Part shown: positions 40,003 to 48,086 of the stretch, piece by piece
Position numbering within the stretch: the first letter of the stretch is position 1
Layout of the letters: every line of letters starts with the position of its first letter
Source of the DNA: Desulfofundulus thermosubterraneus DSM 16057
GTDB lineage: Bacteria > Bacillota > Desulfotomaculia > Desulfotomaculales > Desulfovirgulaceae
Direction of reading: 5' to 3'
Assembly: GCF_900142025.1 (NCBI RefSeq)
Contig: NZ_FQZM01000011.1
Location: 1 to 64,000, forward strand
DNA length: 64,000 nt
Notes under the pieces: model-generated
What the model was told of the DNA's origin: nothing
What the model saw: only the letters and a program-made list of their open reading frames with translations
Database searches by the model: none
Translations under genes and position numbers: made by a program

Positions 40003-41637
40003 ATGAACAATGCGAATGAAATGAGTCTTCTGGTTGTTGACGACGAGCACCTCGAAAGGCAGGCCATCCGCCTGATTCTTGAACGGGCAGAAGAACCAAT
40101 CAAAGTGGTGGGTGAAGCAAGGAACGGCCGCCAGGCTGTACAGATGGCTGAGGAGCTGCGGCCGGACATCATTTTGCTGGATATTAAGATGCCCGGTATG
40201 GACGGGTTGACCGCCGCACGGGAAATCCGAAAAATTTTACCTGCCAGTGCCATTATTTTCCTTACCGCTTACAACGAATTTGATTATGTCCAGGAAGCCC
40301 TGCGCATCGGGGTGTGCGATTTCCTGCTCAAGCCCATTCGTACCCAGGAACTGGTAGATGTATTGAGAAATACGCGGCTCCAGCTTTTGAGGGAGCGCCA
40401 AGAGCAGAGTGAACATAAAAGGTTGCAGGAACAACTGACCGAGGCTCTCCCCTGGCTGCGGGTTAATCTCGGCCTGGGGCTTATCTGGGGTTTGTGGGAA
40501 GATCGGGCTGCAGTGGAACAGCAGGCCCGGCTGGTACGGCTGGAGGTGTTACCCCGGGTCGCTTTCGGTGTGTGCATGGAAAGCCGGCTCGAGGGTAATA
40601 CTGCTTCTCTAACCAGGTTCGAGTTGCTCCGTTATCAATTGCAGCGGCTGGTGGAAGAAGTCTTGAACCGGCATCCCTGGGGGTTATGCCTGCCGATTAG
40701 TGACCGCATCTTGATAGGCCTGTGGGGGAACCAGGGGCCGGACCAGGAACAGAATCTTCGCCAGCTGGCGAACGATATTATTGAAACTGCTGCGGATCAG
40801 CTTTCCCTGGGGGTAACTGTCGGACTCTCTCGTTTTTGTGAGGATATAAGCCAGTTGCCCCATGCAGCCTGGGAGGCTCAAACCGCGGCCCATCTCGGTA
40901 TGTTTTACCTGGGTCCGGAGCGGGTAGTTCATGTGGACGAGCTGGAGCATAAAAATGGCAAGGATGAAATTGTTTACGCGGCCAGAGAAAGGGAATTGAT
41001 AGAAGTCCTGCGCAGTGGCGATGCGGAAAAGGTTAGAAAGGTATTTCGAGAATTCCTGGTTTCTATTTTTGACGGCCGGGGCACCGACCTTCATCTGATT
41101 AAAGCCCGTCTGATGACTGTGCTTGTGGCGTTCTCGCGCAGTATGGGCAGCTACGGGGATCTGAAGGAAGAAATGGTGCATGCTTATAACAAATTCGCCC
41201 GCCAGCTTTCCCTCTGCCTCTCGGTTGAAGAAATGGAAAACTGGCTCGTTGAGCTGGCCTTGACGGGGAACGGCTGTTCCGGTGAGCACGGCGGCAAGCT
41301 GGTGACCGGGGCGGTTAAAAGAGCCCTGGCTTACATCCATGAAAACTACCAGCGGGAAATTTCACTAACCGATCTGTCGCGAATAATTTTTCTGAGTCCG
41401 GATTATTTCAGCCGGGCTTTTAAAGAGCAGGTGGGATGTACTTTTTCAGAATACGTAATGCGCCTGCGGATTGAGAAGGCCAAGAAACTACTCGCCGAGA
41501 CGGATTTGCCCGTGGGAGAAGTGGCGCAGCAGGTGGGATACCCCGATCCCAACTATTTCAGTCGGGTTTTTGGCCGTGCCATGGGTGTTCCTCCCAGTCG
41601 CTACCGGCAGATGATTACCGCCCGCCGGGGAGGATAG
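40003..41637 (+). CDS. AraC-family response regulator (YesN type)
   Basis: The 544-residue protein has a receiver domain (LLVVDDEHLERQAIRLIL, IILLDIKMPGMDGLTA with the phospho-acceptor Asp, KPIRTQE), a long middle region, and a C-terminal AraC double helix-turn-helix (LTDLSRIIFLSPDYFSRAFK, VGYPDPNYFSRVFGRAMG). It is 22 bases after the PocR kinase and is the evident partner. It is the probable activator of the BMC genes; candidate direct-repeat sites occur at 20152 and 38698. Confidence 0.92.
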   Translation: MNNANEMSLLVVDDEHLERQAIRLILERAEEPIKVVGEARNGRQAVQMAEELRPDIILLDIKMPGMDGLTAAREIRKILPASAIIFLTAYNEFDYVQEALRIGVCDFLLKPIRTQELVDVLRNTRLQLLRERQEQSEHKRLQEQLTEALPWLRVNLGLGLIWGLWEDRAAVEQQARLVRLEVLPRVAFGVCMESRLEGNTASLTRFELLRYQLQRLVEEVLNRHPWGLCLPISDRILIGLWGNQGPDQEQNLRQLANDIIETAADQLSLGVTVGLSRFCEDISQLPHAAWEAQTAAHLGMFYLGPERVVHVDELEHKNGKDEIVYAARERELIEVLRSGDAEKVRKVFREFLVSIFDGRGTDLHLIKARLMTVLVAFSRSMGSYGDLKEEMVHAYNKFARQLSLCLSVEEMENWLVELALTGNGCSGEHGGKLVTGAVKRALAYIHENYQREISLTDLSRIIFLSPDYFSRAFKEQVGCTFSEYVMRLRIEKAKKLLAETDLPVGEVAQQVGYPDPNYFSRVFGRAMGVPPSRYRQMITARRGG

Positions 41638-42056
41638 ACGTTGCTTTTTTCGTTTCAGTACTTACCCACTGCCGTCCGGCACTGTTTGATGGGGTTTCCG
41701 TGAAGAATTTTTTTACTAATCAGAAAAGGATTTTCAGCTCTATACGTAGAAAAAGCACAACTTTAAAAACGATCCTGCTTTGACCCGGCACGCGCCCGCT
41801 TTTCATTAATTCTTCACCGTTTGTTCTTTGTTGTCCGGTAATTAACGCTGCAAAGATTGAGAGGAATAGTGAGTGTTGGGGCAGCACAGCTAATCCGGTC
41901 CGAAGCGTCAATTAAACTCAAAATACCGGGAACAGAGTCGTATTTTGGTGAGTGCTGGGCGGCACCATAGCGGGACCACTGACATTTACGGCTTCGTTGA
42001 GGGGGATGTACTGGACGGTGGTTTCTTATACCCATCAAAGTGGAGGGTCTTTCCCG
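41638..42056. other. Right junction of the BMC island; two repeat copies
   Basis: This 419-bp gap has no supported gene. It holds AGTGAGTGTTGGG at 41868-41880 and GGTGAGTGCTGGGC at 41947-41960 in direct orientation, belonging to the same family as the elements at 7.3 and 49.9 kb. No clear terminator follows the regulator gene and no consensus promoter for divIC was found. Confidence 0.5.
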
Positions 42057-42371
42057 TTGCGGTCACAGTCCGGGAGTGGGCGGCGGCGCCTGCGTTTCAA
42101 CAAAAACCGGCTCCCCGGATTATTGGTGTTGGTACTTTTATGCTACCTTGTGCTATCATTTTTTTCCCAGTTTCACCGCCTGGATGCCATGCAGCAGGAT
42201 CTGAAGCAGCTTCAGGCCCAGCTGGTGGAACTGCAAAAGAAAAATGCGGAGTTAAAACAGCAGCTGAAGACGGTACAGTCGGACGAATACATAGAACAGG
42301 TGGCCAGGGAACGCCTGGGCCTGGTGAAGCCGGGGGAGGCACGTATTGTACCGGTAAAGCCGGGGGAATAG
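42057..42371 (+). CDS. divIC: Septum formation initiator DivIC (FtsB/DivIC family)
   Basis: The 104-residue bitopic protein has a basic cytoplasmic start (SGRRRLRFNKNR), one membrane helix (LLVLVLLCYLVLSFFSQ), a coiled coil (DLKQLQAQLVELQKKNAELK) and the family ending YIEQVARERLGLVKPGEARI. TTG 42057 with GGAGGG nine bases upstream is preferred; the frame stays open to 41952 but without family similarity. It takes part in divisome assembly. In Bacillus it directly follows yabQ. Confidence 0.88.
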   Translation: MRSQSGSGRRRLRFNKNRLPGLLVLVLLCYLVLSFFSQFHRLDAMQQDLKQLQAQLVELQKKNAELKQQLKTVQSDEYIEQVARERLGLVKPGEARIVPVKPGE

Positions 42372-42398
42372 CAGTTTCTTGTGTTATTAAAATCTTTC

Positions 42399-42428
42399 TT
42401 GACACTTACGCTTTTCCGGGCATATAAT
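42399..42428 (+). promoter_or_regulatory. Consensus sigma-A promoter before yabR
   Basis: TTGACA at 42399-42404 and TATAAT at 42423-42428, with an 18-base spacer, are both perfect consensus boxes, placed ~43 bases before the yabR start. It gives yabR a strong housekeeping promoter independent of divIC. Confidence 0.8.
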
Positions 42429-42470
42429 TAACCAAGGTTTTCAGCAAAAAGGGAGGCAAAACCGCAGGTT

Positions 42471-42860
42471 ATGCCTGTAGAAGTAGGGAGCGTTTTGGAA
42501 GGCGTGGTGACCGGTATTGCTAACTTCGGGGCCTTTATTCAGCTTCCCGGTGGTGAAACCGGTCTGGTACACATTTCCGAAGTGGCTGATGAGTATGTAA
42601 AAGACATCAACCAGTTTTTAAAGGTTAATGATCGGGTGACGGTAAAGGTGATTTCCGTGGATTCCCGCGGGAAAATCGGGCTTTCCATCAGGCAGGCCAG
42701 GGATTCCGGGGAAAGGTCATCCCGGCGCAGGCGGTTTGAGCCTTCCTTTGAGGAAAAGCTGAGCCGTTTCCTTAAAGAAAGCGAAGAGCTGCAGCAGTCC
42801 CTGCGCAGGAGCCTTGATGCCAAGCGGGGCGGCCGGGGCTCCGGGAGGCGGTTTCTTTAG
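42471..42860 (+). CDS. yabR: S1-domain RNA-binding protein (YabR)
   Basis: The 129-residue protein has an N-terminal S1 domain (EVGSVLEGVVTGIANFGAFI, GLVHISEVADEYVKDINQFL, VISVDSRGKIGLSIRQA) and a basic, arginine-rich C-terminus. It matches Bacillus YabR (a general-stress-13-type S1 protein) by sequence and position after divIC. It probably binds RNA or ribosomes. Confidence 0.9.
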   Translation: MPVEVGSVLEGVVTGIANFGAFIQLPGGETGLVHISEVADEYVKDINQFLKVNDRVTVKVISVDSRGKIGLSIRQARDSGERSSRRRRFEPSFEEKLSRFLKESEELQQSLRRSLDAKRGGRGSGRRFL

Positions 42861-42896
42861 CACTGGTAAATAATCCGTATAAACTTGGTTATGACA

Positions 42897-42923
42897 GCAT
42901 TCCGAAAAAGGGAATGCTTTTTT
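42897..42923 (+). terminator. Terminator after yabR
   Basis: GCATTCC (42897-42903) pairs with GGAATGC (42911-42917), followed by TTTTTTA. Confidence 0.85.
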
Positions 42924-42951
42924 AGTGTTGGCCAGGGAAAGGGGTTTGGCT

Positions 42952-43857
42952 ATGCGCGTGGCGGTCATTGATATCGGCACCAATTCCACCCGTTTGCTGG
43001 TTGCCGACGTCCACCGGGAGAAAGTGGAACGGGTGGTTCATTTCGACCTGGTGACCACCAGGTTGGGGGAAGGAATTGGCTCCGGGTATTTGCACAAGGA
43101 TGCCGTTGCCCGCACCTGTGAGACCTTAAAGCATTATCTGGAACGTATACACCCCTTGCAGGTGGAGTGTGTGGTGGCGGCGGCTACCAGTGCCGTGCGG
43201 GATGCCTGCAACCGGGAAGAGTTTCTGGAGGCGGCCCGCCGGGTCGGCCTGGAGGTAACGGTTCTTTCCGGTGAAGAGGAAGCCTATCTCAGTTATCTGG
43301 GGGTTCAGGCCGGGCTTGAGGTGGATGCGGCGGGGCTGGTGGTTATGGACGTTGGTGGCGGGAGCACCGAATTTATCTGGCAACGGGAGGGGTCCCTTTT
43401 TTGCCGCAGCGTCAATGTGGGAGCGGTGCGCATGACCGAGGGAGGGCATGACGATGCCGCCATCAGCCGTCTCCTCTCACCCACGCTGAACCAGGTTAGG
43501 TTCAGCTCTCCCCGGCGCCTGGTGGGGGTGGGCGGAACGGTTACCACGTGTGCGGCTATGGTGCAAAAACTGACGGTTTATGACCCGGCCCGGGTACACG
43601 GTTTCGTGCTTTCCCGTGCGGATGTGGAAAATATATTGGCTATTCTTTCCCGGTGCACTCTGGAAGAGCGACGCCGCCTGCCCGGGCTTCAGCCGGAAAG
43701 GGCCGATATTATCGCCGCGGGAGTGCGCATTGTGCGATTAGTGATGCGGGAACTGGACATGCCTTCCCTGCAGGTGAGTGAAACGGACATAATGCACGGT
43801 CTGGCCATCCAGGCCGCGTCCGGTGTCGAAAGAAAAAATGTTGTAATTTACCAATGA
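42952..43857 (+). CDS. Ppx/GppA exopolyphosphatase-family protein
   Basis: The 301-residue protein is a short Ppx/GppA phosphatase: VAVIDIGTNSTRLLVADV, ATSAVRDACNREEFLEAARR, VLSGEEEAYLSYLGV and VVMDVGGGSTEFIW. It has only the two ASKHA-type domains, without the C-terminal HD part of long Ppx. It may hydrolyse polyphosphate or pppGpp. ATG 42952 is chosen by the family start. Its 3' end contains the upstream 0A box of spoIIE. Confidence 0.88.
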   Translation: MRVAVIDIGTNSTRLLVADVHREKVERVVHFDLVTTRLGEGIGSGYLHKDAVARTCETLKHYLERIHPLQVECVVAAATSAVRDACNREEFLEAARRVGLEVTVLSGEEEAYLSYLGVQAGLEVDAAGLVVMDVGGGSTEFIWQREGSLFCRSVNVGAVRMTEGGHDDAAISRLLSPTLNQVRFSSPRRLVGVGGTVTTCAAMVQKLTVYDPARVHGFVLSRADVENILAILSRCTLEERRRLPGLQPERADIIAAGVRIVRLVMRELDMPSLQVSETDIMHGLAIQAASGVERKNVVIYQ

Positions 43858-43889
43858 TGACAAAAAAAGCCCACCCCCTGTACTATAAT
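43824..43889 (+). promoter_or_regulatory. spoIIE promoter: 0A boxes and sigma-A elements with 21-bp spacer
   Basis: A perfect 0A box TGTCGAA lies at 43824-43830. ATGACA (43857-43862) and TATAAT (43884-43889) are separated by 21 bases, and TGACAAA (43858-43864), a 5/7 match to the 0A box, overlaps the -35. Unusually wide sigma-A spacing plus Spo0A boxes at about -70 and over the -35 is the known arrangement of Spo0A-activated spoIIG/spoIIE promoters in Bacillus. The upstream box is inside the preceding gene. Confidence 0.75.
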
Positions 43890-43922
43890 TTTCAATTGAG
43901 GGACTGATAAGGGGTGGCATTT

Positions 43923-46367
43923 GTGTCTGACGAAATCAACGTCTATCCCTACCAGCGGGCAGGACGGGGTCAAGAAAGAAAACGTTTGCCGAAAAAACGA
44001 AAACGCTGGCAGTTTTTGTGCAGGCCGGCGGGGGCAACGTTCCTGACCCGCGAGGGGCTGCTTTTGTTTATTGCCGGCTTTTTTTTGGGGCGGGCCGTCT
44101 TGCTGGGTGAAATTGTTCCCTGTGCTGCTGCCTTTGTGGCCGCCGCAACCCGTACCTTTCCGGGCTCCGGATTGGCCGCCCTTTTGGGTGCCGGTGCTGG
44201 CCTGGCTACTGTAAGCTCCGGCCTGTCCCTGGTCGGGGCACTGGGTACCGTGGTTTTGACCTGGCTATTGGTACAGGCCATGCCCGGTGGCGTCAAAAGG
44301 CCGCAGCTGGTGGTGGCGGCAGCCGTCTTTTCCCTGACTGTGGTCGTTAAAGCAGGTGTGCTGGCCTTTACCGGGTCCTCTCCGTACCAGTATATTACCA
44401 TCTTTTTTGAAGGCGGGTTCGCCGCCCTGTTAACCCTGGTTTTTCTTGCAGGTCTTCCTCCCCTGGACAAGCTTACCGGCCTGGCCACCTTGACGGGGGA
44501 AGAATTGTTTTCCATGCTTGTGCTGCTGGCGGCGGTGGTGGCCGGAACGGGCGACTTGCAGGTAGCCATGTTTACTTTAAAGGGGCTCCTGAGCCGGTTG
44601 ATTATTTTGCTGGCCGCTCTTTTAGGAGGCGTGGGTTTGGGCGCCGCCGTGGGAGCGGTGGTGGGCGTTATTCCGGGGCTGGTTTATACTGCGGTTCCGG
44701 CTATGGTTGGCGGCTACTCCTTTGCGGGATTGCTGGCCGGGTTGTGCCGGGGTTTCGGCAGGCCCGGGGTTGCTTTAGGTTTTCTTCTGAGCAATATCAT
44801 TTTATCCGTTTACCTGGCTAATTTTGGGGATTTGACGGCGGTGATAGGGGAAACTGCCCTGGCCGTGTTGCTTTTCCTGCTCATCCCGGGGCGCTACATC
44901 GGCTCTTTAAGTAAATCCCTGTTCCCCGTTGTTTTGAAGGTGCAGGGTGCAACACCCGCCGCGGACCGGGTGCAGGCGGTGGTTGCCGGCCGCATGCGCA
45001 ACTGGTCCCTGGTTTTCGACGAGCTTTCCCGCAGTTTTAATCAAAGTTGCGCCACGTCGCCCCAAGAGAAGGAAGAACCTTCCCTGCAGTCTTTGTTTAA
45101 CCAGATTGCCGCCAAGGTGTGCCAGGGATGCGGTCTTTACCGCACCTGCTGGGAATGGGAATTTTTTCGCACCTACCAGAGCCTGCTGGATCTTTTTACC
45201 CTGGTGGAAATGTACGGGCAGGTCACCGGGGCGGATCTGCCGGATACGCTTCGAAGGCGCTGTTCCCGGCCGAAGGAACTGGCCATTACCGTCACCTGCC
45301 TTTATGAAACTTATAAGCTTAACCGCTACTGGCTGAAAAGACTGGCCGAGAGCAAAGAGATTGTTTCCGAACAATTGAAAGGTGTGGCCCAGATTATTGA
45401 GAATCTTTCGTCGGAACTGGAATTTGAGGTACGGGCCCTTACGGGCGACGAGCAGCTGCTGAAACAAAAGCTCAAACAGGCGGGATTCCCGGTGGCCGAA
45501 GTGCGGGTCCAGCGCCAGGGGGATGGCAAAACGGAGGTCATGATCACCCGCAGCGCCTGCGGGCGGCAGCACGAATGCAAGGACATGGCGGCGCTGGTAT
45601 CCCGGTTGATGGGCGAATCCTTCGCCCTGCCCTTCATCCAGTGTCCCGTTTTTAAGCCTGACCCGTGGTGTACCTTCCGCCTGTATAGCGGGCTGAAATT
45701 TGTCCTCAACTTAGGGGTGGCCGGGATAGGTAAAAACGGGAGCTCCGTTTCCGGGGATAGTTACGCCTTCTTGCCCTTAAAGGAAGGCCAGTTTACCCTG
45801 GTCTTAAGCGACGGCATGGGCAGCGGTGCGGAGGCGGCCCTGGAAAGCAGTACGGCCGTGTCTCTGCTGGGCAGGCTTTTAGAAACGGGGTTGGACCGCA
45901 ACCTGGCCGTAAAAACTGTTAATTCCATCATGATCCTCCGTTCACCCGGGGAAACTTTTGCCACCCTGGACATGGCCATGCTGGACCTTTACGAAGGCCA
46001 GGCCGATTTTGTTAAAATTGGTGCCCCACCTACCTTTCTTATTAGAAACAGGCGGGTCAGTATGATTCGCACCAGTTCCCTGCCGGTGGGTATTATCAAG
46101 GACATTGACGTGGCTTCCGTGGCCAGGACCCTTCTGGAAGGGGACGTGCTGGTCATGGTCAGTGACGGCATCATCGACTCTTACCGCGGTTCGGGAGATA
46201 AGGAGGACTGGATCCTGGGCGTACTCCAGGAAATAAGCGATTTCAGCCCCCAGGAGATGGCTGAACTGCTGCTCAAGCTGGCCCAGACCGGGGCGGGCGG
46301 TGAAAAGCAAAATGCTGATGATATGACCGTGCTGGTGGCCCGGGTGGAAAAGGCGACGCCCTCTTGA
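43923..46367 (+). CDS. spoIIE: Stage II sporulation protein E (SpoIIE phosphatase)
   Basis: The 814-residue protein has the SpoIIE layout: a basic N-terminus, about ten membrane helices to ~residue 330, a central oligomerisation region with paired cysteines (CQGCGLYRTCWE), and a C-terminal PP2C phosphatase domain (SGDSYAFLPL, LVLSDGMGSGAEAALESS, DMTVLVARV). It dephosphorylates SpoIIAA to free sigma-F and acts at the polar septum. GTG 43923 is favoured over GTG 43914, which lies inside the ribosome site. The TGA stop is in the loop of its terminator. Confidence 0.95.
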   Translation: MSDEINVYPYQRAGRGQERKRLPKKRKRWQFLCRPAGATFLTREGLLLFIAGFFLGRAVLLGEIVPCAAAFVAAATRTFPGSGLAALLGAGAGLATVSSGLSLVGALGTVVLTWLLVQAMPGGVKRPQLVVAAAVFSLTVVVKAGVLAFTGSSPYQYITIFFEGGFAALLTLVFLAGLPPLDKLTGLATLTGEELFSMLVLLAAVVAGTGDLQVAMFTLKGLLSRLIILLAALLGGVGLGAAVGAVVGVIPGLVYTAVPAMVGGYSFAGLLAGLCRGFGRPGVALGFLLSNIILSVYLANFGDLTAVIGETALAVLLFLLIPGRYIGSLSKSLFPVVLKVQGATPAADRVQAVVAGRMRNWSLVFDELSRSFNQSCATSPQEKEEPSLQSLFNQIAAKVCQGCGLYRTCWEWEFFRTYQSLLDLFTLVEMYGQVTGADLPDTLRRRCSRPKELAITVTCLYETYKLNRYWLKRLAESKEIVSEQLKGVAQIIENLSSELEFEVRALTGDEQLLKQKLKQAGFPVAEVRVQRQGDGKTEVMITRSACGRQHECKDMAALVSRLMGESFALPFIQCPVFKPDPWCTFRLYSGLKFVLNLGVAGIGKNGSSVSGDSYAFLPLKEGQFTLVLSDGMGSGAEAALESSTAVSLLGRLLETGLDRNLAVKTVNSIMILRSPGETFATLDMAMLDLYEGQADFVKIGAPPTFLIRNRRVSMIRTSSLPVGIIKDIDVASVARTLLEGDVLVMVSDGIIDSYRGSGDKEDWILGVLQEISDFSPQEMAELLLKLAQTGAGGEKQNADDMTVLVARVEKATPS

Positions 46368-46380
46368 AGAGGGCTATTTT
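46358..46380 (+). terminator. Terminator overlapping the end of spoIIE
   Basis: GCCCTCT (46358-46364) and AGAGGGC (46368-46374) enclose the stop codon TGA (46365-46367) as the loop, followed by TATTTTA. Confidence 0.75.
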
Positions 46381-46419
46381 AGTGACCGTAAAGGTAATTG
46401 CTCAGTAAAACCGCTACTG

Positions 46420-46493
46420 CGGGCAAGGTGCCGCGTTGTCCAAAGCGAACGACTTGCGGAGCACTGGAGTGAGCGTGGGCAACGGGCACCATT
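46420..46493. repeat. Small imperfect inverted-repeat element between spoIIE and tilS
   Basis: GGTGCCGCGTTGTCC at 46420s and its near reverse complement GGGCAACGGGCACC near 46477-46490 bound a ~70-bp unit. Inside, GCGGAGCACTGGAGTGAGCG (46456-46475) is the exact reverse complement of 55524-55543, and GAACGACTTGC also has a counterpart near 55730. It is a short member of the family at 55507-55761. Confidence 0.6.
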
Positions 46494-46595
46494 GAACATT
46501 TACCCGTAAGGTAACACATTTTCTGCCACCGGGAAGGAAAAAGATATTATTTGTGGAATTGTAGTATTTCGGATGCGTATTTGGGAGTGCCGGGG

Positions 46596-48005
46596 ATGGC
46601 TCTGGAGCAGGATGTGCGTATTTTCATGGATAAATTCCGCATGATCTCCCCCGGGGATAAGGTGCTGGTCGGGGTTTCCGGCGGCCCCGATTCGGTGGCT
46701 CTTCTGCATTTGCTCTGGCGCATGAAAGGGGAGTTGCAAATTTCCCTGGCAGTGGCCCATTTAAACCACATGTTTCGCGGGGAAGAGGCCCGGGCCGACG
46801 CCCGGCTGGTGGAAGGGCTGGCCAAAAGCCTGGGACTGCCGGTCTACGTAGAAGAATTTGACGTGCCCGCTTACCGGGAACGCACCGGCCTTTCGGCCCA
46901 GGATGCGGCCCGCCGGGTGCGTTACCGCTTTTTTGAGGAAGTGGCCAGGCGTACCGGTGCCTCCCGGGTGGCCCTGGGCCATCACGCCGACGATCAGGCG
47001 GAAACCATTCTCTTTAATTTCCTGCGCGGCACGGGACTGGCCGGATTAAAGGGTATCCCCCCTGTCCGGGGAAAGTATATTCGCCCCCTGCTGGACATCC
47101 GCCGGCGCGAAATCGAGGATTATTGCCGGGAACACTCCCTGCCCGTGCGGGAGGATGCTTCCAACAAGAAAACCATTTACACCCGTAACCGGATTCGCCT
47201 GGAATTAATCCCCCGCCTGGAGGCGGATTTTAACCCGCGGTTGGTTGATGCTCTTGTACACCTGGGGCACATTTGCCGGGAGGAAAACGATTACCTGGAA
47301 GAACAGGCCGCTCTCCTCTACGGGCGGGCATTAAAAAATCAAAAGGAGCACTGCTTGCTCTTTGCTGTTGCCGAGCTGTTATCCTCTCCTCCGGCCCTGG
47401 TGCGCCGTGTTTTGCGTCGGGCCTGGCGTCACCTCACCGGTGAAGCAGATTTGTCCTATCTACAGGTGGAGTGCCTGCTGGCCCTTTTGCATAACCCTGT
47501 TGGAGGCAAAGTGGTGGAACTCCCCCGGGGGGTAAGGGCGTCCCGCCAGGGTCAGGTTTTACGCCTGTGGATAGGGGGTGATGCCCCTGGTGTGCCCGAT
47601 TACAGTTATCCCCTGGAAGTGCCGGGCATAACCTATATTCCAGAGATTAATTCTTCCGTCAAAGCCAGGCTCATTTCCATTAACGACGCCCCTGATCCCC
47701 GGTCTCTCTCTGCCCGGGAAGCCCTTTTAGATTATGATACCCTGCCCGGGCTACTGACCGTTCGCAGACGCCGGGAGGGAGACCGGTTTCAGCCCCTTGG
47801 CATGGCCGCCCATGTGAAATTAAAAAAGTTTCTCATTGAGCAGGGGATTCCCCGGGAGGAGCGGGATTGCCTGCCCCTGGTTGTGGCGGGGGACGAAATT
47901 ATCTGGGTGGGGGGAGTGCGTCCCGGCGAACCATGGAAAGTGACCCCTGATACAAAGAGGTGCCTTTATCTGCAAATCCTGGAGGGAAAAGTGCCGGGTG
48001 CATAA
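46596..48005 (+). CDS. tilS: tRNA(Ile)-lysidine synthase TilS
   Basis: The 469-residue enzyme attaches lysine to C34 of the AUA-reading tRNA(Ile). It has the P-loop VGVSGGPDSVALLHLLW, the family motifs HLNHMFRGEEA, ALGHHADDQAETILFNFLRG, and the C-terminal TilS domains (RRRREGDRFQPLGM, KLKKFLIEQGIPREERD). ATG 46596 follows GGGAG. It is an essential gene in the spoIIE-tilS-ftsH neighbourhood; hpt, usually between tilS and ftsH, is absent. Confidence 0.95.
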   Translation: MALEQDVRIFMDKFRMISPGDKVLVGVSGGPDSVALLHLLWRMKGELQISLAVAHLNHMFRGEEARADARLVEGLAKSLGLPVYVEEFDVPAYRERTGLSAQDAARRVRYRFFEEVARRTGASRVALGHHADDQAETILFNFLRGTGLAGLKGIPPVRGKYIRPLLDIRRREIEDYCREHSLPVREDASNKKTIYTRNRIRLELIPRLEADFNPRLVDALVHLGHICREENDYLEEQAALLYGRALKNQKEHCLLFAVAELLSSPPALVRRVLRRAWRHLTGEADLSYLQVECLLALLHNPVGGKVVELPRGVRASRQGQVLRLWIGGDAPGVPDYSYPLEVPGITYIPEINSSVKARLISINDAPDPRSLSAREALLDYDTLPGLLTVRRRREGDRFQPLGMAAHVKLKKFLIEQGIPREERDCLPLVVAGDEIIWVGGVRPGEPWKVTPDTKRCLYLQILEGKVPGA

Positions 48006-48086
48006 AATAATTGTAACAGGACCGTAAATATGTTAGAATTAAACTTATGGTTGAATTGACCGGCTTTGTCGAGAGGAGTGGCTTTG

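Noticed and set aside
42006-42056. ATG 42006 as start of divIC
   Set aside because: GAGGGGG is too close to it, and the extra 17 residues have no family match; TTG 42057 has better spacing.
46381-46595. tRNA gene between spoIIE and tilS
   Set aside because: GC-rich dyads are present but no cloverleaf with T-loop or anticodon stem could be drawn; a dispersed repeat explains them.
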